64,000 nucleotides of DNA from positions 248,001-312,000 of the forward strand of contig NZ_CP032364.1 of NCBI RefSeq assembly GCF_003589745.1, read 5' to 3'. The notes under the pieces are model-generated. The model searched no databases, had not been told where the DNA came from, and saw nothing but the letters and a program-made list of their open reading frames with translations. Source of the stretch: Lachnoanaerobaculum umeaense (GTDB lineage: Bacteria; Bacillota; Clostridia; Lachnospirales; Lachnospiraceae). The position numbers and the translations under genes were made by a program. Of this stretch, positions 28,810-38,218 are shown one piece after another. The stretch's first letter is position 1. Each line of letters begins with the position of its first letter.

Positions 28810-29748
28810 ATGAAAAAAATAAGTATAGTAGTACCATGTTTTAATGAAGAGGAAAATGTGGTACCTATGGCAAATGCCATAAGAGAAGAGTTTCATAAAA
28901 ATCTTTCATCTTATGAATATGAGATTATCTTCATTGATAATGATTCAAAAGATAGAACGAGAGAATTGATAAGAGAACTTTGTGAGAATGACAAAGGAAT
29001 AAAGGGAATATTTAATGCCAAAAATTTTGGACAGTTCAACTCTCCATATTATGGTATGTTGCAAAGTACCGGAGATGCTACAGTGTTGATGGCTGCCGAT
29101 TTTCAGGACCCGGTAGAAATGATACCTAAATATGTGGAGGCCTGGGAAGAGGGCTATAAAATAGCTATCGGAATAAAGAAATCCAGTCAGGAAAATAAGA
29201 TAATGTATCATCTTAGAAGTCTGTATTACAAAACTATAAAGAAACTTTCAGAAGTGGAGCAGATAGAGCATTTTACAGGCTTTGGATTGTATGATAGGGC
29301 ATTTATAAATGTGATGAGAAATCTGGATGATCCGGTTCCGTTTCTTAGAGGAATAGTGGCTGAACTTGGATTTAGAAGAAAAGAGATTCCATACGAGCAG
29401 CCACAAAGAAGAGCAGGAACTACCAGTAATAATTTGTACAGATTATATGATGCAGCTATGTTATCAATCACAGCATATACTAAGGTAGGGCTCCGGCTTG
29501 CCACTTTTGCCGGTGTTATACTATCAGGTATATCAATGATTATTGCGATAATATATTTGATATTAAAACTGGTATATTGGGACAGATTTCCGGCAGGTAT
29601 GGCTCCTATTCTTATAGGAATGCTTTTTCTTGGTTCAATACAGATATTTTTTATCGGACTTATAGGAGAGTATATACTTACCATCAATCAGAGGGTAATG
29701 AAGAGGCCGTTGGTTGTTGAAGAGGAAAGACTCAATTTTGATGAATAG
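28810..29748 (+). CDS. Membrane glycosyltransferase, family 2 (GtrB/DPM1-like)
   Basis: 312 residues. The N-terminal GT-A domain begins ISIVVPCFNEEENV with FIDNDSKDRT and AADFQDP (metal-binding Asp motif). Two C-terminal membrane helices follow (about 233-255 and 268-292), as in GtrB-type enzymes that transfer a sugar from a nucleotide to polyprenyl phosphate on the cytoplasmic face. Such lipid-linked sugars are used to decorate wall polymers. First of a cluster of glycosyltransferases; the sugar is not predictable. Confidence 0.88.
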   Translation: MKKISIVVPCFNEEENVVPMANAIREEFHKNLSSYEYEIIFIDNDSKDRTRELIRELCENDKGIKGIFNAKNFGQFNSPYYGMLQSTGDATVLMAADFQDPVEMIPKYVEAWEEGYKIAIGIKKSSQENKIMYHLRSLYYKTIKKLSEVEQIEHFTGFGLYDRAFINVMRNLDDPVPFLRGIVAELGFRRKEIPYEQPQRRAGTTSNNLYRLYDAAMLSITAYTKVGLRLATFAGVILSGISMIIAIIYLILKLVYWDRFPAGMAPILIGMLFLGSIQIFFIGLIGEYILTINQRVMKRPLVVEEERLNFDE

Positions 29749-29787
29749 TTTTGGTTACTATAATATATATAAAAAGGATAATACTTT

Positions 29788-32001
29788 ATGAAACATAAGG
29801 TGGACTATGTTCGCATACGCGAGAACTATATTACTTTAAATGGTTGGGTAGTGGGTAAAAAACCAACTTCACAGCCTTCTTTTCGTGTTTATAATAGTAA
29901 GATGGAAAGTGTTGATTTCAAATATGTTAAGACCAGAAGAGATGATGTAAGTCAGGTGTATTTTGGAAAAGTATATGATGAAGATTATGGATTCGATATT
30001 AAGTTTGATTACAAAAGGGGAGAAGACTATTATCTTGAGATAGTAGTTGATAATCAAAAGAAGAAAATCAAGTATAATGAGGAGCTTATATATAAACGAT
30101 CGAGCGTAGCCTATAAGAGAATGGAAAAGCTTAAAGATCTTTGCAATATGGAAACTGTAAGAGTGGCTTTTAATTTTATGAAAAAGAATGGTTTAAGAGC
30201 TCTTATACGAAAGTCAAAGAGTAAAATACAGGGCATGGATAATGACTATGAATACAGTGAATGGTATGAAAAGACCAAACCTACAAAGGAAGAGTTGGAT
30301 GCACAAAGAGAAGAAAAATTTGAGTATTCACCTATATTTTCAATAGTAATACCTCTTTATGCGACTCCGGACAATTTTCTTAGAGAACTGCTTGACTCAA
30401 TACTTGTACAGACCTATACAAATTTTGAGGTTTGCCTGGCTGACGGAAGTGAAAATGGTAATGATAAGGAAGCGTTTGTAAAAAAATATATAGAAGAAAA
30501 AAACATAGGAAGCAAGATAAAATACAATAAGCTTGGTAAAAACTTAGGTATTGCAGGCAATACAAATGAAGCACTTAAGATGGCAAGTGGTGACTATATA
30601 GTACTTGCGGACCATGATGATGTCATTACTGAGAATGCGTTGTATGAATGTGCAAAGGCAATAAATGAAGAAAACTGTGATTGCTTATACTCTGATGAGG
30701 ATAAGCTTGATATGGACGGCGGTTCATTATTTGATCCTCATTTTAAGCCTGATTTTAATATCGATTTATTGGAGAGTGTGAATTATATTTGCCATCTTTT
30801 TGTAGTAAAGAAGGAACTCGTTGATGTAGCCGGAATGTTTGATGCGGCATTTGACGGTGCACAGGACTATGATTTTATATTCAGAGTAACTGAGAATGCA
30901 AAGAAGATAGTACATATACCAAAGGTTCTATACCATTGGAGATGTCATATGAATTCGACAGCTTCAAATCCTCAAAGTAAATTGTATGCATTTGAAGCAG
31001 GTGCCAGGGCAATAAAGGCACATATTGAAAGAGTAGGAAAGTCATTACCTGTAGAAAAGATAGACAAGGGTGTTGATTACGGAATTTATCACAAGTATTT
31101 TATTATGGAAGATAAGCCATTACTATCTATTATCATTCCAAACAAGGACCACAGAGAGGATCTTGATTTGGCAATTCGCTCCATAATGACAAAGAGCAGT
31201 TATAAGAACATTGAGTTTATTGTTGTGGAAAACAATTCTACAGATAAAAAGACCTTTGATTATTATGATAAGATTCAAAAAGAGTTTGATAATGTAAAGG
31301 TTGTACGTTGGGAGAGAGAGTTTAACTATTCTCTTATCAATAACTTTGGTGTGGGCTTTGCAAATGGTAAATATCTTTTCTTTTTAAACAATGATATTGA
31401 GCTTATAAATCCGACTTCAATAGAAGAGATGATGTGGTATGCTGTAAGAGAAGATGTAGGTATAGTGGGTGCCAGACTCCTTTATAATGATGATACCATA
31501 CAGCATGCAGGTGTGGTTATAGGCTTTGGTGGTGTGGCAGGACATACCTTTATAGGACTCTCAGAGGTAGAAAACAGCTATTTCCACAGGGCGCTTACAT
31601 TGCAGGATTATTCAGCTGTAACAGCTGCGGCACTTATTACTAAAAAGTCTGTATTTGAAGAGGTTGGCGGATTCAGTGAAGAGTTGGCTGTAGCATTTAA
31701 TGATATTGACTTTTGTATGAAGGTAAGGGATAAAGATTATCTTGTAGTTTATAATCCTTATGCACTATTTTATCACTATGAATCAAAGTCCAGAGGACTT
31801 GAGGACAGCCCTGAAAAGGTTGAAAGGTTTAATAGAGAAACTGCAACATTTATGAAGAGGTGGCCTGAAATACTGGCAAAGGGAGATCCATATTACAATC
31901 CTAATCTTACATTGCGAAAGTCAAATTTTGCTCTGAGGGATTTGTTGAATGAAAAAATAGGTGAACCTTATATTGATGAGAATATAAAAAAATACCTGTA
32001 G
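29788..32001 (+). CDS. Large glycosyltransferase with two family 2 domains
   Basis: 737 residues. A N-terminal beta-rich region (about 1-115, VDYVRIRENYITLNGWVVG) is followed by a helical linker and two GT2 domains. Domain 1 (about 190-420) has FSIVIPLYATPDNF and ADHDDVI; domain 2 (about 450-700) has LSIIIPNKDHREDL, NNDIELI and AFNDIDFCMKVRDKDY. Such proteins build wall or O-antigen-like polysaccharides at the inner membrane. No transmembrane segment is seen. It is 39 bp from the preceding gene and 15 bp before the next glycosyltransferase. Confidence 0.85.
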   Translation: MKHKVDYVRIRENYITLNGWVVGKKPTSQPSFRVYNSKMESVDFKYVKTRRDDVSQVYFGKVYDEDYGFDIKFDYKRGEDYYLEIVVDNQKKKIKYNEELIYKRSSVAYKRMEKLKDLCNMETVRVAFNFMKKNGLRALIRKSKSKIQGMDNDYEYSEWYEKTKPTKEELDAQREEKFEYSPIFSIVIPLYATPDNFLRELLDSILVQTYTNFEVCLADGSENGNDKEAFVKKYIEEKNIGSKIKYNKLGKNLGIAGNTNEALKMASGDYIVLADHDDVITENALYECAKAINEENCDCLYSDEDKLDMDGGSLFDPHFKPDFNIDLLESVNYICHLFVVKKELVDVAGMFDAAFDGAQDYDFIFRVTENAKKIVHIPKVLYHWRCHMNSTASNPQSKLYAFEAGARAIKAHIERVGKSLPVEKIDKGVDYGIYHKYFIMEDKPLLSIIIPNKDHREDLDLAIRSIMTKSSYKNIEFIVVENNSTDKKTFDYYDKIQKEFDNVKVVRWEREFNYSLINNFGVGFANGKYLFFLNNDIELINPTSIEEMMWYAVREDVGIVGARLLYNDDTIQHAGVVIGFGGVAGHTFIGLSEVENSYFHRALTLQDYSAVTAAALITKKSVFEEVGGFSEELAVAFNDIDFCMKVRDKDYLVVYNPYALFYHYESKSRGLEDSPEKVERFNRETATFMKRWPEILAKGDPYYNPNLTLRKSNFALRDLLNEKIGEPYIDENIKKYL

Positions 32002-32016
32002 GTATCCTGGAGAAAT

Positions 32017-33009
32017 ATGAGTAAAGTGACAATAATAATACCAAATTATAATGGTATAAAATTTTTGGGCGACTGTATAGAGTCACTCAGATATCAGACT
32101 TATCAAAATTTTGATATTTTGATCGTGGACAATGGCTCAAAGGATGAATCTGTTGAGTATTTGATGGAACTTGAAAGCTATGAAAGCAATCTAAATATAA
32201 AGGTGATTTATCTGGATGAAAATCTTGGATTTGCAGGTGGTGTAAATGTTGGACTTGCAGCCTGCGACAGTAAGTATGTTATCTTACTAAACAATGATAC
32301 TGAGGTATTTCCGGACTATGTGGAAATGCTTGTTAATGCAATAGAAAAGTCTGAGAAGATATTTGCAATAAATCCGCTGATGATAAATGCTAATAATAAG
32401 GAGCTGGTAGATGATGCCGGAGATGGATATTCACTTCTTGGATGGGGGTATCAGATAGGTGTAGGTGAAAAGGTAGAGAATTTTACAAAAAAAAGAGCAG
32501 TATTTTCAGCTTGTGCAGGTGCAAGTATATATAGAAAGAGTATCTTAGATGAAATAGGTTATTTTGATGAAATGCATTTTGCATATTTGGAGGATATGGA
32601 CTTGAGCTTTAGAGCAAGACTTAGAGGATATATTATTGGATTTGAGCCAAATGCCAAGGTATATCATCTGGGAAGTGCAACCTCAGGATCAAAATATAAT
32701 TCATTTAAGGTAAGGCTTGCAGCAAGAAATAATATTTATTTGATTTATAAAAATATGACAAATCTACAAATAGTATTTAACTTTTTCCCGCTCCTACTTG
32801 GAACTTTAGTAAAGATGGGATTCTTTATGAAAAAGGGCTTTATAAAGGATTATATAAGCGGACTTGTAGAGGGATTCAGGAATCTTGGAGAATGCGACAG
32901 AGTAGATTTTTCAGAGATAAAAAAGTCGGATATATTGGCTTTAGAAGTTGAAATTATAGTGGGTACCTTTGAATATGTGTATAGATTTATAAAAAGACAT
33001 ACTTCCTAA
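32017..33009 (+). CDS. Family 2 glycosyltransferase (rhamnosyltransferase-like)
   Basis: 330 residues. VTIIIPNYNGIKFLGDC, VDNGSKDESVEY, LNNDTEV and the AYLEDMDLSFRARLRGY acceptor motif resemble WbbL/RfbN-type rhamnosyltransferases. It lacks a signal peptide; a hydrophobic stretch near 250 may contact the membrane. GGAG lies 6 nt before the ATG. Part of the surface polysaccharide cluster. Donor and linkage unknown. Confidence 0.85.
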   Translation: MSKVTIIIPNYNGIKFLGDCIESLRYQTYQNFDILIVDNGSKDESVEYLMELESYESNLNIKVIYLDENLGFAGGVNVGLAACDSKYVILLNNDTEVFPDYVEMLVNAIEKSEKIFAINPLMINANNKELVDDAGDGYSLLGWGYQIGVGEKVENFTKKRAVFSACAGASIYRKSILDEIGYFDEMHFAYLEDMDLSFRARLRGYIIGFEPNAKVYHLGSATSGSKYNSFKVRLAARNNIYLIYKNMTNLQIVFNFFPLLLGTLVKMGFFMKKGFIKDYISGLVEGFRNLGECDRVDFSEIKKSDILALEVEIIVGTFEYVYRFIKRHTS

Positions 33010-33133
33010 GAACCGTTACTAAAGATTAAGCAAAATGTAATGAAAGTTTTTTCATTTAGTTGTAAAATCAAAATAAGATTTTAGTAGAATAAGGCAGTTG
33101 TATGCCACATAAAAGTGTGATATGGAGCAATAT

Positions 33134-34540
33134 ATGATTAAAGAAAACCAAAAAAGATTGAATAGGCTGCATATACTCTTAGATGCTTTAGTTATATTTT
33201 TAAGTTATTTAATAGCTTATCTTATAATGTACTATAATGATGACGCATTATTGGCACTTTCCACAAAGGAGTACTTTAGTGCTCTGGTAGTTATTATACC
33301 TGTATTTTTGATACTTTATGAATTCTTTGAATTATATACACCAAAGAGAGCTTCAGGAAGAAGAAGTGAGATAGCAAATATATTCAAAGCTAATTCTATT
33401 GGATTTTTGATATTTACTCTAACCCTTTATCTGGGTGGTAAAAATATGAATATGCACCATTTTTCACGAAGGTTGGTAATTATATTCTATATCTTGACAA
33501 TTGTATTTATGATAATTGAGAGAACATGTATACGAATTTTCTTGATGAATATAAGGCAGATGGGATATAATCAAAAGCATATTCTGTTGATTGGATATTC
33601 CAGAGCTGCAGAAGGGTATATAGACAGAGTAAAGCAAAATCCGGAGTGGGGTTATAATATAAGAGGCATCTTAGATGATAATAAAGATAGAGGTTTTAGC
33701 TATAATGGAGTAAAGGTAATAGGAACTATACCAAATTTACATATGATATTGGAAATGAATGTACTGGATGAGATAGCAATAACTCTAAGTATAAAGGAAT
33801 ATGAGCATTTGGAAGCGATAGTAAATGATTGTGAGAAATCCGGAGTTCATACGAAGTTTATACCTGACTACAATAATTTCATTCCAACTATTCCATATAT
33901 AGAGGATTTACAGGGATTGCCGGTTATAAATATCAGGCATGTGCCGCTTACTGAATTACACAATGCTTATATAAAAAGAATTGTTGACATATTTGGGGCA
34001 TTGTTTGGTATAATATTGTTCTCACCACTAATGATAATTGCTGCGATACTTGTAAAATTGACAGATGGTGGACCTATAATATATGCTCAAGAGAGAGTAG
34101 GTTTACATAATAAACCTTTTAAAATGTATAAATTCCGCTCTATGGCTGTACAAAAGCCTTCAGAGGAAAAGTCAAAGTGGACTACGCCGAATGATCCGAG
34201 AGTTACGGCTGTAGGTAGATTCATAAGAAAGACCAGCATTGATGAGATGCCGCAGTTTTTCAATATCCTAAAGGGTGATATGTCCTTGGTGGGACCAAGA
34301 CCTGAAAGACCCTTTTATGTAGAGAAGTTTAGAGAAGAGATACCGCATTATATGATAAAACATCAGGTGAGACCGGGACTTACCGGTTGGGCACAGGTGA
34401 ATGGATTTAGAGGTGATACTTCAATACAAAAGAGGATCGACCATGATTTATATTATATTGAAAATTGGACTTTAGGTTTTGATTTCAAGATAATGTTTTT
34501 GACAATATTTAAGGGATTTATCAACAAAAATGCTTATTAG
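33134..34540 (+). CDS. Polyprenyl-phosphate sugar-1-phosphate transferase (WbaP/WcaJ family)
   Basis: 468 residues. The ATG at 33134 has GGAG 6 nt upstream; an in-frame ATG at 33122 lacks a site. Four N-terminal membrane helices and a CoA-binding-like domain (LLIGYSRAAEGYID) precede a fifth helix and the catalytic C-terminus: YAQERVGLHNKPFKMYKFRSM, TSIDEMPQFFNILKGDMS, GPRPERP and RPGLTGWAQVNG. It loads the first sugar-1-phosphate onto undecaprenyl phosphate, initiating the repeat unit. With the preceding glycosyltransferases and the following LCP protein it defines a wall polysaccharide pathway, though no Wzx/Wzy is in view. Confidence 0.92.
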   Translation: MIKENQKRLNRLHILLDALVIFLSYLIAYLIMYYNDDALLALSTKEYFSALVVIIPVFLILYEFFELYTPKRASGRRSEIANIFKANSIGFLIFTLTLYLGGKNMNMHHFSRRLVIIFYILTIVFMIIERTCIRIFLMNIRQMGYNQKHILLIGYSRAAEGYIDRVKQNPEWGYNIRGILDDNKDRGFSYNGVKVIGTIPNLHMILEMNVLDEIAITLSIKEYEHLEAIVNDCEKSGVHTKFIPDYNNFIPTIPYIEDLQGLPVINIRHVPLTELHNAYIKRIVDIFGALFGIILFSPLMIIAAILVKLTDGGPIIYAQERVGLHNKPFKMYKFRSMAVQKPSEEKSKWTTPNDPRVTAVGRFIRKTSIDEMPQFFNILKGDMSLVGPRPERPFYVEKFREEIPHYMIKHQVRPGLTGWAQVNGFRGDTSIQKRIDHDLYYIENWTLGFDFKIMFLTIFKGFINKNAY

Positions 34541-34553
34541 CAGGAGGATTATA

Positions 34554-36314
34554 ATGAGCGAAGAAAATAAGAAGTCCAGAAGAAAGAAGAAATCAAAGAT
34601 ACTATTTTTCTTTACAATGTTCATAGCTGAGGTCTTGGTACTGGGTGTAATATTTGCCTATGCATATGTATTGAAGCAGTATTCCAAGATACAAAGACCG
34701 GATTATGATGTTGAACAGGTTATCAATACAGATCTTTCAGAAAAAAAGCTGGAAGAGATGAGAGGTTATAGAAATATTGCAGTATTCGGTGTGGATTCCA
34801 GAGACAGTAGTGTTGGTAAGGGCAATAGATCTGATGTTATAATTATATGTTCAATTGATCAAGCTACAGGAGATATTAAGCTGGTATCTATTTATCGAGA
34901 TACATATTTGGATGTAGGAAAGAATTCATTTCAGAAAGCTACGCATGCTTATAGCTATGGTGGACCTGCCAGAGCTGTAAAGATGCTTAATGATAGCTTG
35001 GATTTGAATATTACAGATTATGTAACATTCAATTGGAAAGCGGTTGCTACAGCAATCGATATTTTGGGTGGTGTAGATATAGAGATTACAAAACCTGAGT
35101 TTAAATATATCAACTCATATATTACAGAGACTGTAAAGGGAACAGGAATAGGTTCAGTTCAGTTAGAGAAGCCCGGTATGCAGCATTTGGACGGGGTTCA
35201 GGCTGTTGCATATGCCAGACTTAGATATATGGATACAGACTATCAGAGAACAGAAAGACAGAGAAAAGTTATCGAGTTGGCTTTTGATAAAGCAAAGAAG
35301 GCGGATCTGAAGACACTTAATGATTTGCTTGGAAATATGCTTTCAATGGTAGCAACCAATATGACATGGCAGGATGGACTTGATATAATAAATGATATAA
35401 GTAAGTACAAGATAAAGGATACAAAGGGATTCCCATTTGATATGGATGATATGATTCTTGGAACAAAGGGATTTATAGTAGTTCCGGTAAATCTTGAAAG
35501 CAATGTACTTGAATTGCATAAGTTCCTTTTTGGAGATGAGAATTATGAGGTATCTGCTAAGGTAAAAGCATATAGTGATCAGATTTCTGATGATACTGGT
35601 ATTTATAAGAATGGAGATAGTGTAAAACGAGTGAAAACGAGTGGAGCTTATAAGTCTAACAGTAAATCGTATGACGATGAAGATGAAACTAAGAGCAAGA
35701 AGAAATCAACAACAGAAGAAGCCAAAAAGAGTGTGGACATCTACATAGATAATAATGGAAAATATTATCAACTGGATGAAGACGGTGAGACTATTTGGAT
35801 GGATAAGAATGAAGATGATGAATATTATACTGATGGAGCCGGTAATAAATATTATATAGATCAAAGTAATGAGAACGGTTCGTCTGAGAAAGATAAAACT
35901 TCAGGAAGTTCAAAGGCAAATGAAAATGTTGGACCGGGAGAGACTACACAGAATTCAAAGGCTTCAAGCGTAGAGATTATTACACCTTCAACAGAATCAC
36001 ATACGAAGAAGGGGAATACTACAGCAGAAACAGAGCCTACAAAAAAGAAGGTAAATGGTCCGGGAGAGACTGTAGAGAGTACTGAAGCAAAGACTACAGC
36101 AGCCTCTAATGAATCACAAACCAAGAAAAACAGTTCAAGTGAAACGACAAAGGCAAATAATAAATCTACAAAAGAAGCAACTGTAGAGGCTATACCCACT
36201 ACTGCTGCAAAAGAGACGACAGCTGCTACAAAGGAAGAAACTGTAGCACCGGCACCTAATGTAGTAGGACCGGGCAGCGGCAATGTACAGACTGTAGAAG
36301 CAAAACCGGAATAA
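34554..36314 (+). CDS. LytR-CpsA-Psr (LCP) wall polymer ligase
   Basis: 586 residues from the ATG at 34554 (AGGAGG upstream). A short basic cytoplasmic tail, one membrane helix (about 18-40), then the LCP domain (about 75-300): FGVDSRD, RSDVIIICSID, SIYRDTYLD, YARLRYMDTDYQRTERQR. LCP enzymes transfer lipid-linked polymers to peptidoglycan outside the cell. A long low-complexity tail (about 360-586) rich in Lys, Ser, Thr and Glu contains repeated GPGET motifs and ends GPGSGNVQTVEAKPE; it may span or contact the wall. It directly follows the sugar-transferase gene. Confidence 0.9.
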   Translation: MSEENKKSRRKKKSKILFFFTMFIAEVLVLGVIFAYAYVLKQYSKIQRPDYDVEQVINTDLSEKKLEEMRGYRNIAVFGVDSRDSSVGKGNRSDVIIICSIDQATGDIKLVSIYRDTYLDVGKNSFQKATHAYSYGGPARAVKMLNDSLDLNITDYVTFNWKAVATAIDILGGVDIEITKPEFKYINSYITETVKGTGIGSVQLEKPGMQHLDGVQAVAYARLRYMDTDYQRTERQRKVIELAFDKAKKADLKTLNDLLGNMLSMVATNMTWQDGLDIINDISKYKIKDTKGFPFDMDDMILGTKGFIVVPVNLESNVLELHKFLFGDENYEVSAKVKAYSDQISDDTGIYKNGDSVKRVKTSGAYKSNSKSYDDEDETKSKKKSTTEEAKKSVDIYIDNNGKYYQLDEDGETIWMDKNEDDEYYTDGAGNKYYIDQSNENGSSEKDKTSGSSKANENVGPGETTQNSKASSVEIITPSTESHTKKGNTTAETEPTKKKVNGPGETVESTEAKTTAASNESQTKKNSSSETTKANNKSTKEATVEAIPTTAAKETTAATKEETVAPAPNVVGPGSGNVQTVEAKPE

Positions 36315-36354
36315 AAAACACATTTAAAACTTATTTAAAACACAAATAAGACAC

Positions 36355-36406
36355 AAAGCATTGGTAGACTATTAACCATAGAGGGAAAGCTACCAATGCT
36401 TTTTTA
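36355..36406 (+). terminator. Terminator after the LCP gene
   Basis: AGCATTGGTAG pairs perfectly with CTACCAATGCT, followed by TTTTT. An ATG at 36396 sits inside this stem and is therefore not the htrA start. Confidence 0.85.
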
Positions 36407-36416
36407 TATAGATGAA

Positions 36417-36449
36417 AGGAGAGTACGATATCGTACAAGTAAGAATATG
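36417..36449 (+). promoter_or_regulatory. Ribosome site separated from the htrA start by a 14-bp palindrome
   Basis: AGGAG at 36417-36421 is 25 nt from the ATG at 36447, normally too far. Between them lies the perfect palindrome GTACGATATCGTAC (36423-36436), which could fold as GTACG-ATAT-CGTAC and shorten the effective spacing to about 11 nt. It could instead be a protein-binding site. Confidence 0.4.
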
Positions 36450-38117
36450 GGATTTGATAGAGATGAGTTTAATAATGAAATAAATGCTAACAGTGAAGAG
36501 AACATAAGACGAGAAGCTGAAAATGGCTTTGAATCTCAGAATGAGCAAAGAGATATAGATAGTATTATACAAAAACATACTGACAGCCTTGCAAGGGCTG
36601 CAGAGAGTATAGCAAGAAATGAAGTAAGTGTTGATAATATTTCACAAAGCTTCAATCAAGAAGAAGTAAAATATTTTAATAGAGATGAGTTTAATACTAA
36701 TACAGATATAAATTCTAATAATATAGAGGATGCTTCGGTAAATATTAATGAGGAGGTGAAGGCAGATGGATATAATAGAGAAATGGATAGAGAGGATAAT
36801 AGAAGAACTCAGTCAGAAGATGTACGAACAGAGACTTTTGCCGCACAGCCTCAAAAAGTCCAGAGTAAGGGTAAGGAGCGAAAGAAATCAAAGGTAGGAA
36901 AGGCTATAGGATTTGTAGCCAGTGCAGCAGTATTTGGCGTAGTAGCAGGTGGTGTAATGTTTGGTGTCAACAATATTGCAAGCAGCTATATCGGAAATAA
37001 TATAGAGAAGAAAAGTGCTGACAATATTATTATAGGCAGTCAAGATAATACAACTAAAGCGGCTACCGATGATACAGTTAGTGAAAGTACTGCGGCTCCT
37101 GCAACAAATCTTTCAAACATGGATGTATCTACTATTGTAGATAAGGCAATGCCATCAGTAGTATCTATATATGGTAAAGAGCAGATCACACAAAATAGCT
37201 TTTTTGGACCACAAAGTTATGAGGCTGAGTCTAGTGGTTCAGGTATTATAGTAGGAAAAACTGATAGTGAATTACTTGTAGTTACAAATAACCATGTTGT
37301 AGAGGATACAAACAGTCTGGAAGTAGAATTTGATGACGGTACTAAAGCTTCAGCATCTATAAAGGGTGGTGACAGTGACAATGATGTGGCAGTAGTTGCA
37401 ATCAAGCTTTCTGATTTGTCTGAGGACACATTGTCAAAGATAAGTATTGCAAAGATTGGAAACTCTGATAATGTTAAGGTAGGTCAGGGAGTGGTAGCTA
37501 TAGGAAATGCTTTGGGTTATGGACAGTCAGTAACAGTTGGTTATATATCAGCACTAAATAGAGAGGTAAAGACTGAAGGCGGTACATCCAGAAACCTTTT
37601 GCAGACAGATGCAGCTATCAATCCGGGAAACTCAGGTGGTGCACTTCTTAATATGAGAGGTGAGGTTATCGGTATAAATTCCGCCAAGTATTCAGATACC
37701 GCTGTAGAGGGAATGGGTTATGCCATACCAATATCTACAGTAAAGGACCTTATAGCCGAGCTTTCAAGCAAGGAAACAAGAACGGTTGTATCAGAGGAAA
37801 ATCAAGGTTATCTTGGTATACAGGGTAAGGATATTGATGAGGAAATGGCAAAAGCCTATGATATGCCACAGGGCATATATGTGTATAAAGTAGTAGAAGG
37901 TGGAGCTGCAGCTTCTTCAGATTTGAAGGCTAAGGATATCATAACAAAATTTGATGGACAGAGTGTAAGAACTATGGAGAGCCTTAAAAATATGCTTACA
38001 TACTATGAGAGTGGTAGAACAGTAGACTTGACAGTTCAAAGACTTGATGAGAGTGGAAATTATGTTGAGAAGACCGTAAGTATTACTCTTGGAAAGAGAG
38101 AAATTCAGGAACAGTAA
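36447..38117 (+). CDS. htrA: HtrA/DegP-type membrane-anchored serine protease
   Basis: 556 residues from the ATG at 36447. A long acidic, Asn/Glu-rich cytoplasmic segment (about 1-150) precedes one membrane helix (about 154-178, AIGFVASAAVFGVVAGGV), so the protease faces outward. The trypsin-like triad is visible: H283 (NNHVVED), D313 (DNDVAVVAI) and S396 (NPGNSGGALLN). A PDZ domain follows (about 460-550). HtrA degrades misfolded extracellular protein and may process surface proteins. The extended N-terminal tail contains the repeated phrase FDRDEFN/FNRDEFN. Start choice is uncertain. Confidence 0.92.
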   Translation: MGFDRDEFNNEINANSEENIRREAENGFESQNEQRDIDSIIQKHTDSLARAAESIARNEVSVDNISQSFNQEEVKYFNRDEFNTNTDINSNNIEDASVNINEEVKADGYNREMDREDNRRTQSEDVRTETFAAQPQKVQSKGKERKKSKVGKAIGFVASAAVFGVVAGGVMFGVNNIASSYIGNNIEKKSADNIIIGSQDNTTKAATDDTVSESTAAPATNLSNMDVSTIVDKAMPSVVSIYGKEQITQNSFFGPQSYEAESSGSGIIVGKTDSELLVVTNNHVVEDTNSLEVEFDDGTKASASIKGGDSDNDVAVVAIKLSDLSEDTLSKISIAKIGNSDNVKVGQGVVAIGNALGYGQSVTVGYISALNREVKTEGGTSRNLLQTDAAINPGNSGGALLNMRGEVIGINSAKYSDTAVEGMGYAIPISTVKDLIAELSSKETRTVVSEENQGYLGIQGKDIDEEMAKAYDMPQGIYVYKVVEGGAAASSDLKAKDIITKFDGQSVRTMESLKNMLTYYESGRTVDLTVQRLDESGNYVEKTVSITLGKREIQEQ

Positions 38118-38137
38118 TATTAAAAAATAAATATAAA

Positions 38138-38169
38138 AGCAATAGATTAAATGTCTGTTGCTTTTTTTG
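38138..38169 (+). terminator. Terminator after htrA
   Basis: AGCAATAGAT pairs with GTCTGTTGCT (with G-T pairs), followed by a T-run. Confidence 0.8.
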
Positions 38170-38218
38170 ATGTTTATAATGTATACTAGATTGCTATATA
38201 AGAAATGGAGTAAGAACA

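Noticed and set aside
28019..28837. 272-codon minus-strand frame across the alcohol dehydrogenase gene
   Set aside because: Antisense to a complete enzyme; no recognisable protein or ribosome site.
36396..36446. Earlier start codon for htrA at 36396
   Set aside because: It lies inside the terminator stem of the LCP gene, so it is unlikely to be translated.
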